A stretch of DNA of 64,000 nucleotides from NCBI GenBank assembly GCA_050084515.1, contig CM114275.1, positions 11,160,001-11,224,000 of the forward strand, given 5' to 3'. Origin of the DNA: Blasia pusilla. Taxonomy: Eukaryota; Marchantiophyta; Marchantiopsida; Blasiales. The notes under the pieces are model-generated. The model did not search any database. It saw only the letters and a list, made by a program, of their open reading frames with translations, and was not told the DNA's origin. A program made the position numbers and the translations under genes. Of the stretch, positions 46,700-59,655 are shown one piece after another; the first letter of the stretch is position 1, and every line of letters begins with the position of its first letter.

Positions 46700-49600
46700 A
46701 TAAATGTTATATATCTACATCCAAATCATATGTGTCATCTTCAAAAACATCATCCGTGGACACATGGACAACCGGAAAATCGTTGACATCTCTATATGTT
46801 ATCACTAATTCCTCAACGGTCAAATCTATGGCACCGACTGTCTTCATCGGTGGCATCCTATGGGGCAATGTTTGAGAATCTTGATCAATGCCAATAGAAT
46901 GTCCCTCATCAAGATTCCCCCCATCATAGATATCATAAATTAATTTGTGAGATCGAGCTTCTTTCCTCGATACTACCTTCCATCCACTCCCCTCGTCAAC
47001 ATCCCCAAAAAATACTTGTTCCACTCGAGATGGAAAAAAGAAGGGTTGGTGATTCAAAGGCTCACAAGATCTAAGATTGACAAGTAAGAAGCCTTCATAG
47101 TCTCACTTCATGGATGGCGTACGTGACTCCCAATCTACCCTAACCCACCTTCCTCTCATTAAGATGATAAGTTGATCTATGATCCTATAATCAAGTGCAA
47201 TAATATCGACAAGAACTTCTACGTATGAATAAGCACTATTGTGGGAGTCATTCTTCTAATCCAAAAATATTACTACAATTCCATTATTATAAGTAGACTA
47301 TGCATTAGATCCACCCTCTCCCTCTATCCTAAAGTGGTTGTCATAAGCCTTCATAGACTTGAAGAGAGTACTTTTGATTGAGGAGGAATTGAGAAGGCCA
47401 ATGCCTCTTCGTCCACCTCCCCATTATTTCCCCTAGCATCTTGGAGGATAGTTGGTTTGATCCACTCTTTGAAAGGAATTGATGCCCTCTCAGATTCATA
47501 TTTCCTGGTAGAAAGAACATTGTGGGGCCAGTGGACAAGGTGATCCGTCAAAATTTCTGAAATATATAGGGTTCATTGATGCTTTAAACCCACTCTACAA
47601 ATTGAGAGCAAGAGAAATTAAATAATATCTGTGCCATGCAACCATAGCCTTGGTATTATGTAAAACATAGTGGTATGCCAAGATAATCAAATCTCTTGAA
47701 AGTCGTATTTGCACTCTTGCACCTTCCAGCTCCTCGCCTGCCACTCCTTCTTCTTCATCCTCATCCCAAATTCGGGTCCTTATACCCTTAAATCTCCTCA
47801 TATACTCAGTCAGAAATCCCAATGCCTCGTCTTTAATATACCCCTCAGCCATGCATCCCTCGGGCCGAGCTCTTGATTATTTCTTCAAAATATCCATGTA
47901 TCTCTCCATGGGATATATCCATCGGCAAGCTAAAGGCCCACATATGTCTAATTCTTCAATTACATGGATCAAAATATATGTCATCACATCAAAAAAGGAA
48001 GGTGGGAAATGCATCTCCAGGAGACATAAGGTTATCGTTGTTTCCTTGAGTAATTGTTTGTAATGTGTAGGATCATACACTTTACAACATAGTAACATGA
48101 AAATCTTACTCAAGCGCATGATCGTTGAAGAAACAAGAGCTTTCATTAGGCCACAAAGGGCAAAATGAAGGTTTTGGTGAATGAGCACATGATAATCATG
48201 TGACTTCATGTTACCTATATTCCTTTGAACCACATGCTTTCTTAGTTCGCCACTATATCCTATGGGCACTTTGAAGGACTGAATCCTATATAAGAACACG
48301 GTAAACTCTTGAGGTGATAAAACAGAATCACATTGAGGGTTCACTAAGCCTCGAGGTCTACTTGGATGGGGTTGTAACCACAAGTGAGGTCTTATTCCAC
48401 GAGCTTCCATATATCTGCTAACCTTCACAGTATCCTTTATCCCTATCAAGGTCTTCACCTGATTCTCTACAATATTTTTCTCTACATGCATAACATCTAG
48501 GGTATGCTGTATCAAAAGATGCTATCATCAAGTCAAGGAAATCTATTTTCATAAAAAATAAATAAAAACTTGTTGCAAAATATATCATAAGCATGAGTAA
48601 AGTAAAATAAAATTGGTGCAGATACTCTCCAGTACGGTAAATCGTACAATAGAGACCTTCTTTTCACCCTTGTCCTTTTGTAGGGATCACTTGGACCATC
48701 CTCTCAATCTCCGCCCTCATCAGATATTTTTTTTCCTCTAGCCATGTAAGAATTTTGTCTACTTTAATCCTTTGAGCTGCATCCCTAGACTCACCCCTTC
48801 CATTGAAGTGGGAGCCAAATGTTTCTCCTCCCCACACATGATCAGGGGGAAGGTGTCTACAATGACGACCAAAAATAGGCTTCCCACATTGTTTGGAGAA
48901 ATATGAATCTACATAAGGACCACATATTGTACATGCAAGTTTCCCACCATGGCTTTGCCCTCAGATTGTGCCAAATGCTTGATAATCATTCGTTGTCCAT
49001 AAGATCATAGCTCTAAACATAAATCTTGAGGATCCATGTGGTCTACACACTTCATGGAATTCTACTCCATTCCACAACTCATGCAATTCATCCGCCAAGG
49101 GGGCCAAGTAAGTGTTAATGTTCTCTCCATGGACACTCTCCTTACCGGGCATAATAAAAGCCAACATCACGAAGAAATTTTTGGTTTGAATCCAAGGTGG
49201 AAAATTGTAGCTCACCAATAAGACCGGCCAGATCGACCAGGGGCTTGCCTTGTTAGAATATGGATTCACCCCATCAAGGGCTAAACCAAATCTATAATTT
49301 CTACTCTCCACAACAAAATCAAGGTACAAATCATCTATATGATACCAAGTCTTACCTTTCCCCTGCATGTCTAACCGTACCATCCTTGCTCTTGTTTTCA
49401 TAAGCCCAATTCAACAACTTTGAAAAAAATTGACATCTATACATACGCTGCATCCTAGGGATTACAGGGATATGTCTCAAGACCTTGTTTGGTACTACGG
49501 ACATCCCAACTGGCTTGAACCTATAATTTTCACACTTGGGACACTCATTATTATCAGCCAAGTCCCCACAAAAAAGGACACAACCTTTAGAACATGCATG

Positions 49601-50347
49601 GATAGAGTCGTAACTCATTCCAAGCTTGCTGATAAGTTTTTTGGTAGCATAGTATGATGGTGGGACACAATTATCTGATGGGAGTACCATCTTACATAAA
49701 ATTTTCAAAATCTCGTCGATTGCAATATTGCCTATCCCATGGGTAGCATCTATATTGAAGACGAACATAATAAAACCAAGTAATGAAGTCTTTGCTCCTG
49801 GGAAGAGCGGCGTGCATGATGCAGCAAGCTCATTAAAATATAAGGGGATGTTTGGATCTTCGCTTTCATTGGAGTGGATTACATCCTCTGTACCACCTTC
49901 ATCGATCGTGCCATATTCATCATGGAGCAGATCATATTGTCTAAATAAGTCATTGAGCATGTGAGGGACATCAATGTTGGCATCCAAGTTTGCATTGTTA
50001 CTGTAACGTAATTCCTGCACGTGCTTGAATTGCATGATAAACTCACGCTCCCTTCTGTCATGGTTCTCCTCACTCATGAGCCACTCCTCGTCCGAGGAAT
50101 CCCATTCTTCCCTACTTTTAGGGATGCGACACACATTAGATCGTCCATTTTTTCTCAAGTGAACTTATACATTGCCTTATCCCAAGATAGTACCACCCTT
50201 GCACTCACTACAAGGACATATGGCCCTCTTCCTTCCTAATGTGCGAGGCCTAGTACATTCCCTTTGCCACAACTTGTAGTGATGAGCTTGGATTCTACGG
50301 GGATCGCTCAAATCCAATCGGACATGAGAAAAACTTGGTGGTACCAT
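46700..50347 (-). pseudogene. CACTA (En/Spm) transposase, TNPD/Tnp2 type, inactivated
   Basis: From ATG at 50347 the frame reads HYKLWQRECTRPRT and AICPCSECKGG (transposase-associated domain). Two stops follow near 50174 and 50165. Then come HLRKNGRSN and WDSSDEEW, the Tnp2 catalytic region (YYATKKLISKLGMSYDSIHA, KGCVLFCGDLADNNECPKC, VLRHIPVIPRMQRMYRCQFF), and after a frameshift near 49375 RNYRFGLALDGVNPY and WSIWPVLLVSYNFPPW. Downstream are HTLDVMHVEKNI (48500), RGIRPHLW, a DUF4218-like part (MAEGYIKDEALGFLTEYMRR) and a DUF4216-like part (HQPFFFPSRVEQVFFGD). The order is that of plant CACTA transposases. I could not place the terminal CACTA repeats. Confidence 0.9.
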
Positions 50348-52240
50348 AGCCCCTACGTCAAGTTAATGAGAACATGAGTAAATACATGTAGGAGGAAAAT
50401 GTTGGACAATAATTGTTCTCTACAACCAAGATTTTCTGTGAATATAGACAAAAGAGGATCTGTGAAGTAGGCCCCAACTACCTTGAAATTAAAAAGAAAA
50501 CTTAGTTGAGACTTGAAAGCACCTTCTTAAATAAAAATGGGCACTTGTGTTCTCCAACCGGCTAACCGTATCCTTTCCTCCTCCCAATGAAATGTGTGTC
50601 AAACCCAAGAGTTGCTTTTAGGAGCTACCATCAACCGTCAAGAGGAAGAAAACATAATATAGTTTGTTTGCTAGTTCAAATCCTTCCAAACATACAGCGT
50701 TCTACATTTAATATTCCAAACATTATTATCATTCACCAAACATTTTAAATGTACCATGCCTACAACAAGCTTACATTGTGAATTTTACCAATCTCTTCTT
50801 TTAAGCCACTGGAATTATTAGAATGACCATGGTCAGCATTTGCATTCAAAGAATTTACTTGGTATTTTTTCAAAGTGAATTCTTGAAGTTCTCATATATC
50901 CCCTCTATTTTCTCACTTGTCCTTGAAATGTTAACTCTAAGTGAGGGAACTCATACCCTTGGCCTTATTTTCATTTGATACTCTTTGTTGTGACACAATG
51001 AGTTGTGATCTTACTCAAGGCTGATATTTATTGTTGTTTAGTGATCATAAATTCAATGAGTAGAAAGTCACACAAAAGTGTTGATGCTTTCTTCATCTCC
51101 CTCGACCACTCAACACATTGCTCGTGCTTTCTCATGTAGTTTGAAACGCAAATCTTCAAGTAATGCAAATACTTTCATTTGAGCATGGCAAGAATTACGA
51201 GTGCTACATACATAGTAATTGTATCCATAAAATTGAAGTACGACCTCCCATTCCAAAAATTATTTACAATTATTTTCCGATTGTTGTCGTAGGTTCCTCT
51301 TATCTGTCAAAATTGCCATACCTTCTCCATAATTCAAAAATCAGAGTTTCCTTCAGCCCTAACCTACCATGCAACTCTCCTCAAATGCCACCAAATAGGG
51401 CTGCAACAAAAATGACTACAACAAAGACAAATACTACCACTCAAGTTCTCATGGCGGAAACCATTGGCCCCATACATCCTCTCACTAGGAAGTCTTCCCA
51501 TTCTCACATAAGAGTACTCGAATCTAATACCACATGGTCTACCATAGTAAGTAATGGCTACCCATATGAGTGTCAATGCCTCCCTCTCAAGGTGGGAGAA
51601 GAATCCTCGCCAATAACATAACCCTCCACATCATGGAAAATATGAAAGGTAAGAATTCTAGCGACCCCCATGATCAACCAACTGATGATCGCATAACGAT
51701 CCTCATGTCAACCCACAAAATCAGAGAAGGTGACATAAAAATGGCGCGCTTCTGTATGAAAACATTAGTTCTTAACACGTTCATGCCAACACCAATACCA
51801 ATAGTGGCAAGTATGAAGTCCACATATGATCACTTGAAGTTCATTGGGTAGACTTCTTATACGTTGAACTAGAGTAGGCTTTCTTGGTATACCTCGCAAG
51901 TGAGCATGGAGTTGAATAGGTAGATCATCATGATCCTCCTCTATAGAAGGTGGTTGCCCTTGCTATGGAGGCCTATTTCTCTGGCGCACATGAGAACTTG
52001 GATTCATCCTTAAACAAAAAAACAACTTATTATAGAATACCTTTGCTGTATGTACAATGAAGCGGGAATGCCCGATGTATGCGTCTCAACTCTCACTTTG
52101 TGTTCCCCAACTTGAATAATCTCTGAGAGACAATGGCGCGCACATTGGATCAGACCCTTACAATGGAGTGGCTTTTCTTTCAATGCAGCCATTACACCCC
52201 TTGAAAATGGCATAATACTTCTATCATTAGGTCTCAATTT
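50348..52240. other. Probable 5' part of the CACTA element; no supported gene
   Basis: AT-rich sequence. A short minus-strand open stretch from about 52008 (MNPSSHVRQRNRPP, then a stop, then IEEDHDDLPIQLHAHLRGIP) has plant-transposon flavour but is too short to assign. A 152-codon plus-strand frame (51163-51621) shows no domain. Confidence 0.35.
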
Positions 52241-53268
52241 GATCCATCAAAGCTAGCGAATGGAAGTGTATCAACCATAGACATTGTGACAATGGACAAG
52301 CAAAAAAAGTCAAAGTTCCTCCTTGAAGAGCTAGGAAACACACCTCAGATCAAAGTGGCAGAAGAGCACACTTCATCTATTGATCACAATATACAACTTT
52401 CAAAAGATAAGTGTAGTGGCTCCGAAACACATGCTTCTCAAACGAGGTCTTGCTCTCATTGAAATAAGGCGATATTGATATCTCGCCTTTGTGTAGCCCT
52501 CTTCACTCCAAAGGATACAAGTGTATGCTCCACAGCAAATAGCATGATGGACAACTAGAAGAACTAGAAGCTAGTATGTCAGTGGAAATGCTTTAAGCTT
52601 CATTTGAGAAAAATTAAGGTAGCAACTCATACTTGTCACTTCTAGACATGTCAGATGCACACAAAGTTTGGGCCCCTACCTCTTTGCACATGAAAGGAAA
52701 GAAGCCTTTCCAAAAAACAGAAGTTGTTCCTGATGTTTTTTAGAGTACATCATCTACAGGGATACCTCTGAATAGCATCTTGACCAATACATGCCCAAGA
52801 CATTTGAGGTATTCAAAAGCAGTCAAGCAATCCTTAGAAGACCAAAGCCTTGATGCACAAACAAATAAAGTGAATAGGAAGAGATCCGAACTACATAAAG
52901 CTCTAGAGAACTCATGGACAAACCCCAAGACAATACGGAGAGTATCCCATGTTTTGAAACAGAGAATTCCTGTCAACAAAAGCTTTGATTTGAAGATGAG
53001 ATCAAGAGAACTAATTAACTTTGCAAAATTGAGACTAAATGATAAGGCTAGCAAGAGACTATAATTTTTGAATGGAACTCGATATAGGAGACCAAGAGCA
53101 TATGGTCAGCAGAGTTTCGGAGGAAATAAATTTTTGAAAGCGGTCATTGAAGGCCTGGAGAATATCTCTCCACTTGTTGATGAGGATATTGAAGTAGATC
53201 TTGGAGGAGACTCAAGGCCTTATATAAAATATGGTTCAGGATCTACTAGGGGAAAGTCTTCTACCTAG
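52241..53268 (+). pseudogene. Unrecognised decayed reading frame, basic and Ser/Lys-rich
   Basis: Two open stretches read as protein: about 52241-52460 (LANGSVSTIDIVTMDKQKKS, then FLLEELGNTPQIKVAEEH) and about 52649-53268 (MSDAHKVWAPTSLHMKGKKP to GGDSRPYIKYGSGSTRGKSS). The second keeps one frame across a TAG near 52739 and a TAA at 53062, so it looks like decayed coding sequence. It is rich in Lys, Arg and Ser with no recognised domain. A minus-strand frame over 52740-53054 is less protein-like. Confidence 0.4.
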
Positions 53269-56200
53269 CGGGAAAATGATGACAAGTTGGAGGCAGACAC
53301 TCTAGCACATGACATACCCTGTTTATACTCAAGATACAAACTGTCAAAGCACTCGTGAGTATGATACAACCAGTTCCTATTGTGTGATACACATACAATC
53401 AACAATATACGCGTCTTCTTTAAATTTTCTTTCACCACCACATTTTTTTTAACATATTTGGCATCCACAAAGTTCACAAGGCAGAACCATCAACATCTAA
53501 GAAATAGTATTTTACACAAATACAACTAAAAATATAGCAATGTAATTGAGTTTTTTACCATCTCAATTCTAAGACAATTGTAAGAACCCTAACTCAGAAC
53601 CTCATTCTTATTAGCAATATAGCACTACACAATGAATAGAGTTCTCACAGATTTCCCGTGCAACTCAAGGATGTCCATCAATGGACTTTAAACAATACAC
53701 CATCCAGAAAAAAAATAAAATAGAAAATCATAGCCTTAGCCATTCTCTACTTGGCTAACATTTGACAGGAGAACCTCTGGCTTTAACAAAATATCTTGGT
53801 ATATCTCAAGAATTGTGGGCTTGCCTATATGATAAGTATAATATAACCACTTCCTATCATAGTTTTGATAGGAACTTGTTGATAAGATCCTATCATAAGT
53901 GAAATCCTACCAATTTGAGTTTTGAAAAAAGTGAAACTTAAGAGAGGATGGATAGAAAATCGTTCTTACTTGTTAGAAGTCCTTCAATAAAAGGAGAGAA
54001 AATTAAACCTAGTAGTAATATCTCTGCAAACTCAACATTGGACGAGGATCATTCAAGTATTTTTGAAATGAACAATATGATAGGGACAGAGAATTCAATA
54101 GACAAGTAGCTCCTATTCATGAAGGAAACCTATCTAATGCACTAAACATCAACATTAGCTTTGTCTAACTCAGAGAACAACAAAAATAGAGAGCACCACA
54201 AACTTTTTGCTTTGAGTGTGAAAGAGGATTTTAAACTACAAATATGTTAGAGCCTTTGCTAGTGTAGATTAAAACCAAATCATAGGAAGCCATTAACATG
54301 TATCCTTAAATGGAGGACATTTTTATGGTTATAACCAATAGGGGCGTGTATTAGATCAGTCAATTGGAAGAGGACAAAGCTCAACTATCTTTATAAATGT
54401 CAAGGAGAGATTGAGTGAGAATATTTGAGGTGCTATATTCCTTCGTATACCATGATGTTATGACAAGGAATCCCACTCAAGATCTACTTTATGAGAATTG
54501 CAACCTAAGAATGCCGGTCAAAAGAGCAAGGCACATTGACCAATGAAGGATGAATTATGATGAGAGTTACGCATGAGTCAGTTGTACCCCACAAAGTTTT
54601 AGAGACAAAGATCCACAATTTCATCTGAATGGATCAGAATCCTCTGCTGGAAGGGACTATGCAGACAATGCCACAAGATAAAATTAATAATGCTTTCTTA
54701 AGAAAGCATTCTTAATTGTATTTACAATAAAATACAAGTGGGAGTGTTGACAGGGATGAATGTTGGTATAGTATACCAAAGCAAGTCAGGCAAGGAAATA
54801 TGAACAATAAGGATATGATGAAACACAATATTCTATCATATTGTGTTTCTCAATTGAAAACTCAAAAAATTAAGGTAAGAGTCATAAAATCTCACTAACA
54901 AAACCATTTTTCTTGATGAGAAAAGGTAGATAGAATTCCCGAAAAAGGTGGCTAATAAACTTTGTATTGTGGCAGACAAGGATGAAAATTCTTTAGCAAA
55001 TACCCAAAGGTTCATCTCCTTATGGAAAGCAAAGGGGAATTATTTTACAAAGATGTCAGAAAACTGACCAATAGCTTAACCAATTTCAACTTGACCTCTG
55101 AGGATTTGTATGGGTATATTTACGGTCTTAACCTTGTGAAACAAATTATGAACACTTACACTAGGTCCTTTCCTATGTGGCAGCAAACTATGATACCTGG
55201 CCAAACAGTCAAGTTTTTGTATATTCGGCCAGCACTTGAGTCATCAAGAATTATTGATCCCTAATATAGTCCTACCATTTGGATCCCTGTCGATTCATAA
55301 GACAGGGAGAGCCAATTTCTCTACGTCTTGAATTAATCTTCAACAACAATTCTACAATACAATTTTCTTATCATTACGAAGAGCCATTACTCGGCATTGA
55401 AATGTGGAATACACAAAATTATGTTCGCGGTAGAAAAGAAAGGAAAATTGGGAATTGCACTTGAACAAAAATAAAAGCGAATGCCATGAAGTGGCGAAGA
55501 TAGAGAGTAACTAATCTGCAAGTGATTTCCTTCTCTTGCACGCAATCAAACCTGTAGCTAAAGCTGAAGCTCCAGAACAAATCTAGCTACTCTGCAATGC
55601 AATGTTGCACCACTGCTAGCTCTATCACCTTTGCCGCTCCTCTTGAGCTCTCCCACAAAATAATATCTTTAATAATCTCTCTTACCTCCTTCTAGTGAAC
55701 TTAAAGCCCTTCTCAAGACTGTAGTACTCCTCTGTCGCTCAACCTTGCCTCTAGTTCTTCCTTCCTCCCTCGGTCTCCGCTGCCCTCTCTTGCCTCCACG
55801 CTCTCTCGATCTCTCTCTTGTTGCAATGTTTAACAAATAAAGCTCTCAAGAATATGTTCGCCCTCTCTCGGCACGACGGGAAACCTAGACCTGCTTCCCT
55901 TCTAGCCTCCTCAACGCGTACGCTCTCTCTTCGCACTATGACACCGGAGTCATACTATCTTCACCTTCGCATCATCTCTCACGAAGATCTCTTTTACGCG
56001 CCCAAGCTCATCTCACCCTCATACTAGGTGCTCTCACTCACATTCCATGAGTTTTCCCTCACTCTATTCCCGCATTTCCCCCTAATTTTCAGACGTACCT
56101 CTCTTTGCTCCCGCGCCATGAGCTTTCAATGATCGAGGTGCACGCCATATGCCATGTGTGCAGGCTCTATCACACAAAAAGTGGAATCCATATCATTCTT

Positions 56201-56476
56201 TTCCACTTAAGTTGTTTTTACCTCATTTATTATCAGGTCATGACTTGATGTATAAAGTCATTTTCCAATTTTTGTACAAGTGAGTCACATCAATTTATAG
56301 TATGAATAGACATAGGACTGGAAATCTCAAAATCATCTAAGATATGATTGGACCATATCCCATAATTTCCAAATGACTTAGTCATACTTTTATGTGACTC
56401 CCTATTTACTAGCATATGGTAGGATATGACTTCCATATGAATAGCAAACATTCTAGTCATTAAAAACCTCAGTCAT
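53269..56476. other. AT-rich DNA with scattered open fragments
   Basis: Plus-strand fragments at 53956-54107 (RKSFLLVRSPSIKGEKIKPS) and 55022-55264 (MESKGELFYKDVRKLTNSLT) look weakly protein-like but have no family match I recognise. A perfect 22-bp palindrome, AATGCTTTCTTAAGAAAGCA followed by TT, lies at 54689-54710. 55.7-56.1 kb is CT-rich. Confidence 0.35.
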
Positions 56477-57600
56477 TTAACTTCTAGTGATAAAATCATC
56501 ATTTTCTTCTAGTGAGTCACACGTGATCGGGTTGCTCAATTCGTCTCGGTCGTTGAAGTCCAACCAGATTGGAGTGTTCAAAAACTCCCAAGGGCTCATC
56601 TCTTGATCCATCTCCACGTCGTCCATAGAGAATCCATCCCACAATTTACACGCTGTAGGATACTTGCTCCAAGTACTTGCGTTGATACACGAGATCAGAA
56701 ACTTGTACACCATCCTCTGAGCCACTCGTTGGCCGGAGGACTTGATATCCTGCTCCAAGAGGTATTTCTTCTTCTTGGAGAAGTATTTTTTTTTTTGGTT
56801 CGCCAATGTCGAGGTCGATATCCCCTCTGGAAAAATGTGTTTTTTGATCATTTTTTGGAACCCGGGGTTCTTCACCAGCTTATCCCCGATGTCATTCAAC
56901 CATAGCTCAAACTCCTCGGCCGACTCCAAGCTAGCCTCATTAAGGAATGGCTTGATTTTCATGAGCTCAGCTTGAAGACACTGAATCATCGATTTTCCGA
57001 GCAATTGCAATGCATCTCAAAAGGACCATTCTCTCAACCAGTGAGAGATAACGTGATCCAAAACCCCCCGAGGGATGGACCGGATGGTGTGCCATCTTCT
57101 TCTCGGCCTTCGTCCCCTCTAGACCAATCTTCATCAGTCTAATTTTCTTGAATTATGAAATACGAGAAAGTGCGACTCCGTGAACACGATCAACCAACAC
57201 TGTCTCTCCGATGCGTCCATGACGATCCTCATCCCTCTTTTGTTGGCATTTGATGATGGATTTCAGCTCCTTGTAAAAGTCTAGGCTGAGGTTGGGGTTC
57301 AGCGAGGCGATGTAGCATTGCATTTCTCTCATTAAGAACTTAGTCGTTGCCAACACACCGGCCTGGATGAACTTTGCCCTCTCGGAAGCTTAAACCTTCT
57401 CTCTGCGCTCCTCCTCCAGTGTGGTGCTTCTCTTCGCTGCCTGGATTTTTTACCAATAGAGAATGGTGATAGCTGCATTGTGGGAGATATACGTGTTCGC
57501 CCATGTCTTCTTCTTGATTTGATCTCCTTTAGCAAGCATCTCATTGACCAACTCCTCTCCACTCTGTCACATTCCTGGATCCAATGATGTGACACATTTC
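56477..57600 (-). pseudogene. Unrecognised protein relic (Lys/Glu-rich, 177-codon intact C-terminal frame)
   Basis: From about 57600 a frame reads EELVNEMLAKGDQIKKKTWA, a stop, EEERREKV, a stop, then GVLATTKFLMREMQCYIASL and NPNLSLDFYKELKSIIKCQQ. A second frame, 57010-56477, begins MQLLGKSMIQCLQAELMKIK, contains ESAEEFELWLNDIGDKLVKN and ends in a stop at 56477. Amino-acid use is protein-like and the stops are few, suggesting a fairly recent loss. It may be one gene of an unknown transposon with the relics at 58.0-59.65 kb on the same strand. Function is unknown. Confidence 0.45.
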
Positions 57601-57655
57601 CTTTTGATATCTACAATGCTGCAAGGATTAATAATTTGTCATAATTTTTCTCATA

Positions 57656-58107
57656 TGCAATCCGTCGGTTTCCGACAGGTTGCAAATATTTTCTTAGAGA
57701 GCCATTAGGTTGATGGTGTGTGGAGTCACGGTAACCCGTCGTTGTTCAACGGGTTGCAGATCTTTTCCTAGAGAGCCATTTTGGTAGATGGCATGTAGAG
57801 TTGTGGCAACCCGTCATAGTCCAACGAATTGCACGGCCATGAAAATTTGTGTTCCTCGATGCAACCCATCAAAATCCATCGGGTTGCATCCAGTCCTTTG
57901 CAATCCCACATTTTTTGACAAATAAGCATTTTTGCAACCCATCGGAGTTTGACATGTTACAACTCCGACAATTTCTTTCCAAGAGTAGCATGATTTTGGA
58001 CCAAAAGTAACATGTCGGAATCCGATGGGTTAGTTCGAAACTCATCAAGTCTAGATTGAAAAAATTTTGGAAGAAAAAAGCAACCTGTAGGGATCCAATG
58101 GATTGCA
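57656..58107. repeat. Palindromic ~29-bp repeat array, ~74-bp period
   Basis: Degenerate palindromes of the type GCAACCCGTCGGA..TCCGACGGGTTGC start at 57656, 57731, 57806, 57860, 57933, 58007 and 58080. Steps are 75, 75, 54, 73, 74 and 73 bp. The first two intervals also share AGAGAGCCATT, which points to tandem duplication. Confidence 0.85.
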
Positions 58108-59655
58108 CTTTGGCCACAATAGAAGGCAAAGCCTCCAAGGCTTTGCAACTCGTCGGACCTGCCTGGTTCTCCCGAAGCTTACTAGTCCAAATAGATCTTC
58201 TCCCTCCCTCATTCTATCAATAAGATCGAGGCCACTCGAGCGCCCTATAGTATATTTTTTGAATACATACGCTCTGGATCCCTTGCCCCCTTGGCCCATG
58301 AATTTCCATCTCTGACGAAATGGAAACTCAGAGTTTAGCTTGATCTGGGCGATGGCATCCATCTTTGCAATCTTTCCATGAGGTATTCATATTTGCCACA
58401 ACAAGTTCTTGAAGCATTCAACATATGTTAGAAAGGCAAGATTCTCATAGAGTTGTTTCTCCTTAGTAGTTGTGATCTACCCTTGACGAGGTTTTCCAAG
58501 CAATTGATCATAAATTTGTGATGCCGTCGCCTAGTTTGATCACTCCAGGCTTAGATCCTGGAGAGTTTTTATAGACCTCTGCCACTTTCTTGGCCACATC
58601 TTCCTTGACGTGCCTTTGAATGGCACTAGTGACAATATGAGTGTGAGACCCAACATGGACATACAAATTGGTGTAATCAAACGTAAAAATGTAGTCGTGC
58701 ACTATGAAAAAATTATAATCGGGGCACGCTTTAACGAAGAAAGCAGAGGCATGATAATGAGGACATCGATGGCCACCCCACGGTATGGTCGCACGGTCCG
58801 CATAATGACTTTATGCGTCTCTTGGGGGGAATTTGGAGGTATTGGGTTCATCATTCCGCTAGAAACACGTAGTCACGACTTCTACACTCCAAGCTTCCAA
58901 CGCATTGCCGGCGAGACACGATCCAAGGACCACGTGAAATTAAAGCACTTGTCCACTATGGTCAGCTCCATCAATGACAGTTGGACTTTTTGTCCATCCC
59001 CTTCAAGAGTCCTCCATCTTTTTTCTCAACATGACCATCAAGTGGAGGCAACTCAAAATTACAATTTCCATCATCCGTAGCTAACAACTCATCCACAAGA
59101 GTGTGCTTTGAACATTTTATAGGGTAGAGACAAAAGAAAACTATTTCCCGAAACTCGCAATAGGAATGAATGTGTAAATATTGGATATGATTTGTTTCCC
59201 ATAGATCTTGTGAGGTGGACGACATCCAAAATCTCCTCAATTGGAACCACATTGTCACGAACTTATGAATTTGGAGTCGATGTTAGATCGATAGAAGCAG
59301 CGGTGGCAAAAGTGGAGCTCAGAGCACTTGTAGGTTTTATACCACAGAGATGAGACAAAGTGGGCTTCATAAGAAAGCCTGAGACTCTGTATTGTCCATT
59401 GGCGTAAGGTGAGAGATTCCATACTTTGGAGTCTCCAATGTCACGTTGGACTATGTGAGGTTGGACTTTGTGACCTATGACATCATCTGTTCCATCCACC
59501 ATGATATCCTTTGAGACAAATATGGTTCCAATCTGGAAGAGAAATCGGAGTGAGAGGAAATGTTCTTTAACTTCTACATGAAAATCAACAGGTTTCACCC
59601 AAATTATCTCCGATTGAGGCAGGATTGCTAGAAGGGTGCCACAAGCGAGTTTCAC
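58051..59655 (-). pseudogene. Unrecognised coding relics with a Cys/His-rich segment
   Basis: Three minus-strand stretches are protein-like: 59655-59263 (MKLACGTLLAILPQSEIIWV onward); about 58800-58508 with GGHRCPHYHASAFFVKACPD, then IVHDYIFTFDYTNLYVHVGS and a following HTH; and 58362-58051 (MDAIAQIKLNSEFPFRQRWK onward). The middle part spaces Cys and His like a small zinc-binding domain, C-P-x-H .. C-P-x-Y .. H-x-H, loosely recalling FLYWCH/WRKY-type fingers of Mutator-like transposons. That assignment is a guess. Several stops separate the pieces. Confidence 0.35.

Noticed and set aside
45040-52415. CACTA termini at CCACTACTAC (45.05 kb) and GTGTAGTGG (52.41 kb)
   Set aside because: The inner sequences are not inverted copies beyond a few bases and the flanking 3-bp duplications do not match.
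52740-53054. 104-codon minus-strand ORF
   Set aside because: The overlapping plus-strand frame is longer, continues across stops on both sides and is more protein-like.
57656-58107. CRISPR array
   Set aside because: Repeat length and spacing look CRISPR-like, but the repeats are degenerate, the first intervals are duplicates of each other, the context is a plant nuclear genome and there are no cas genes.
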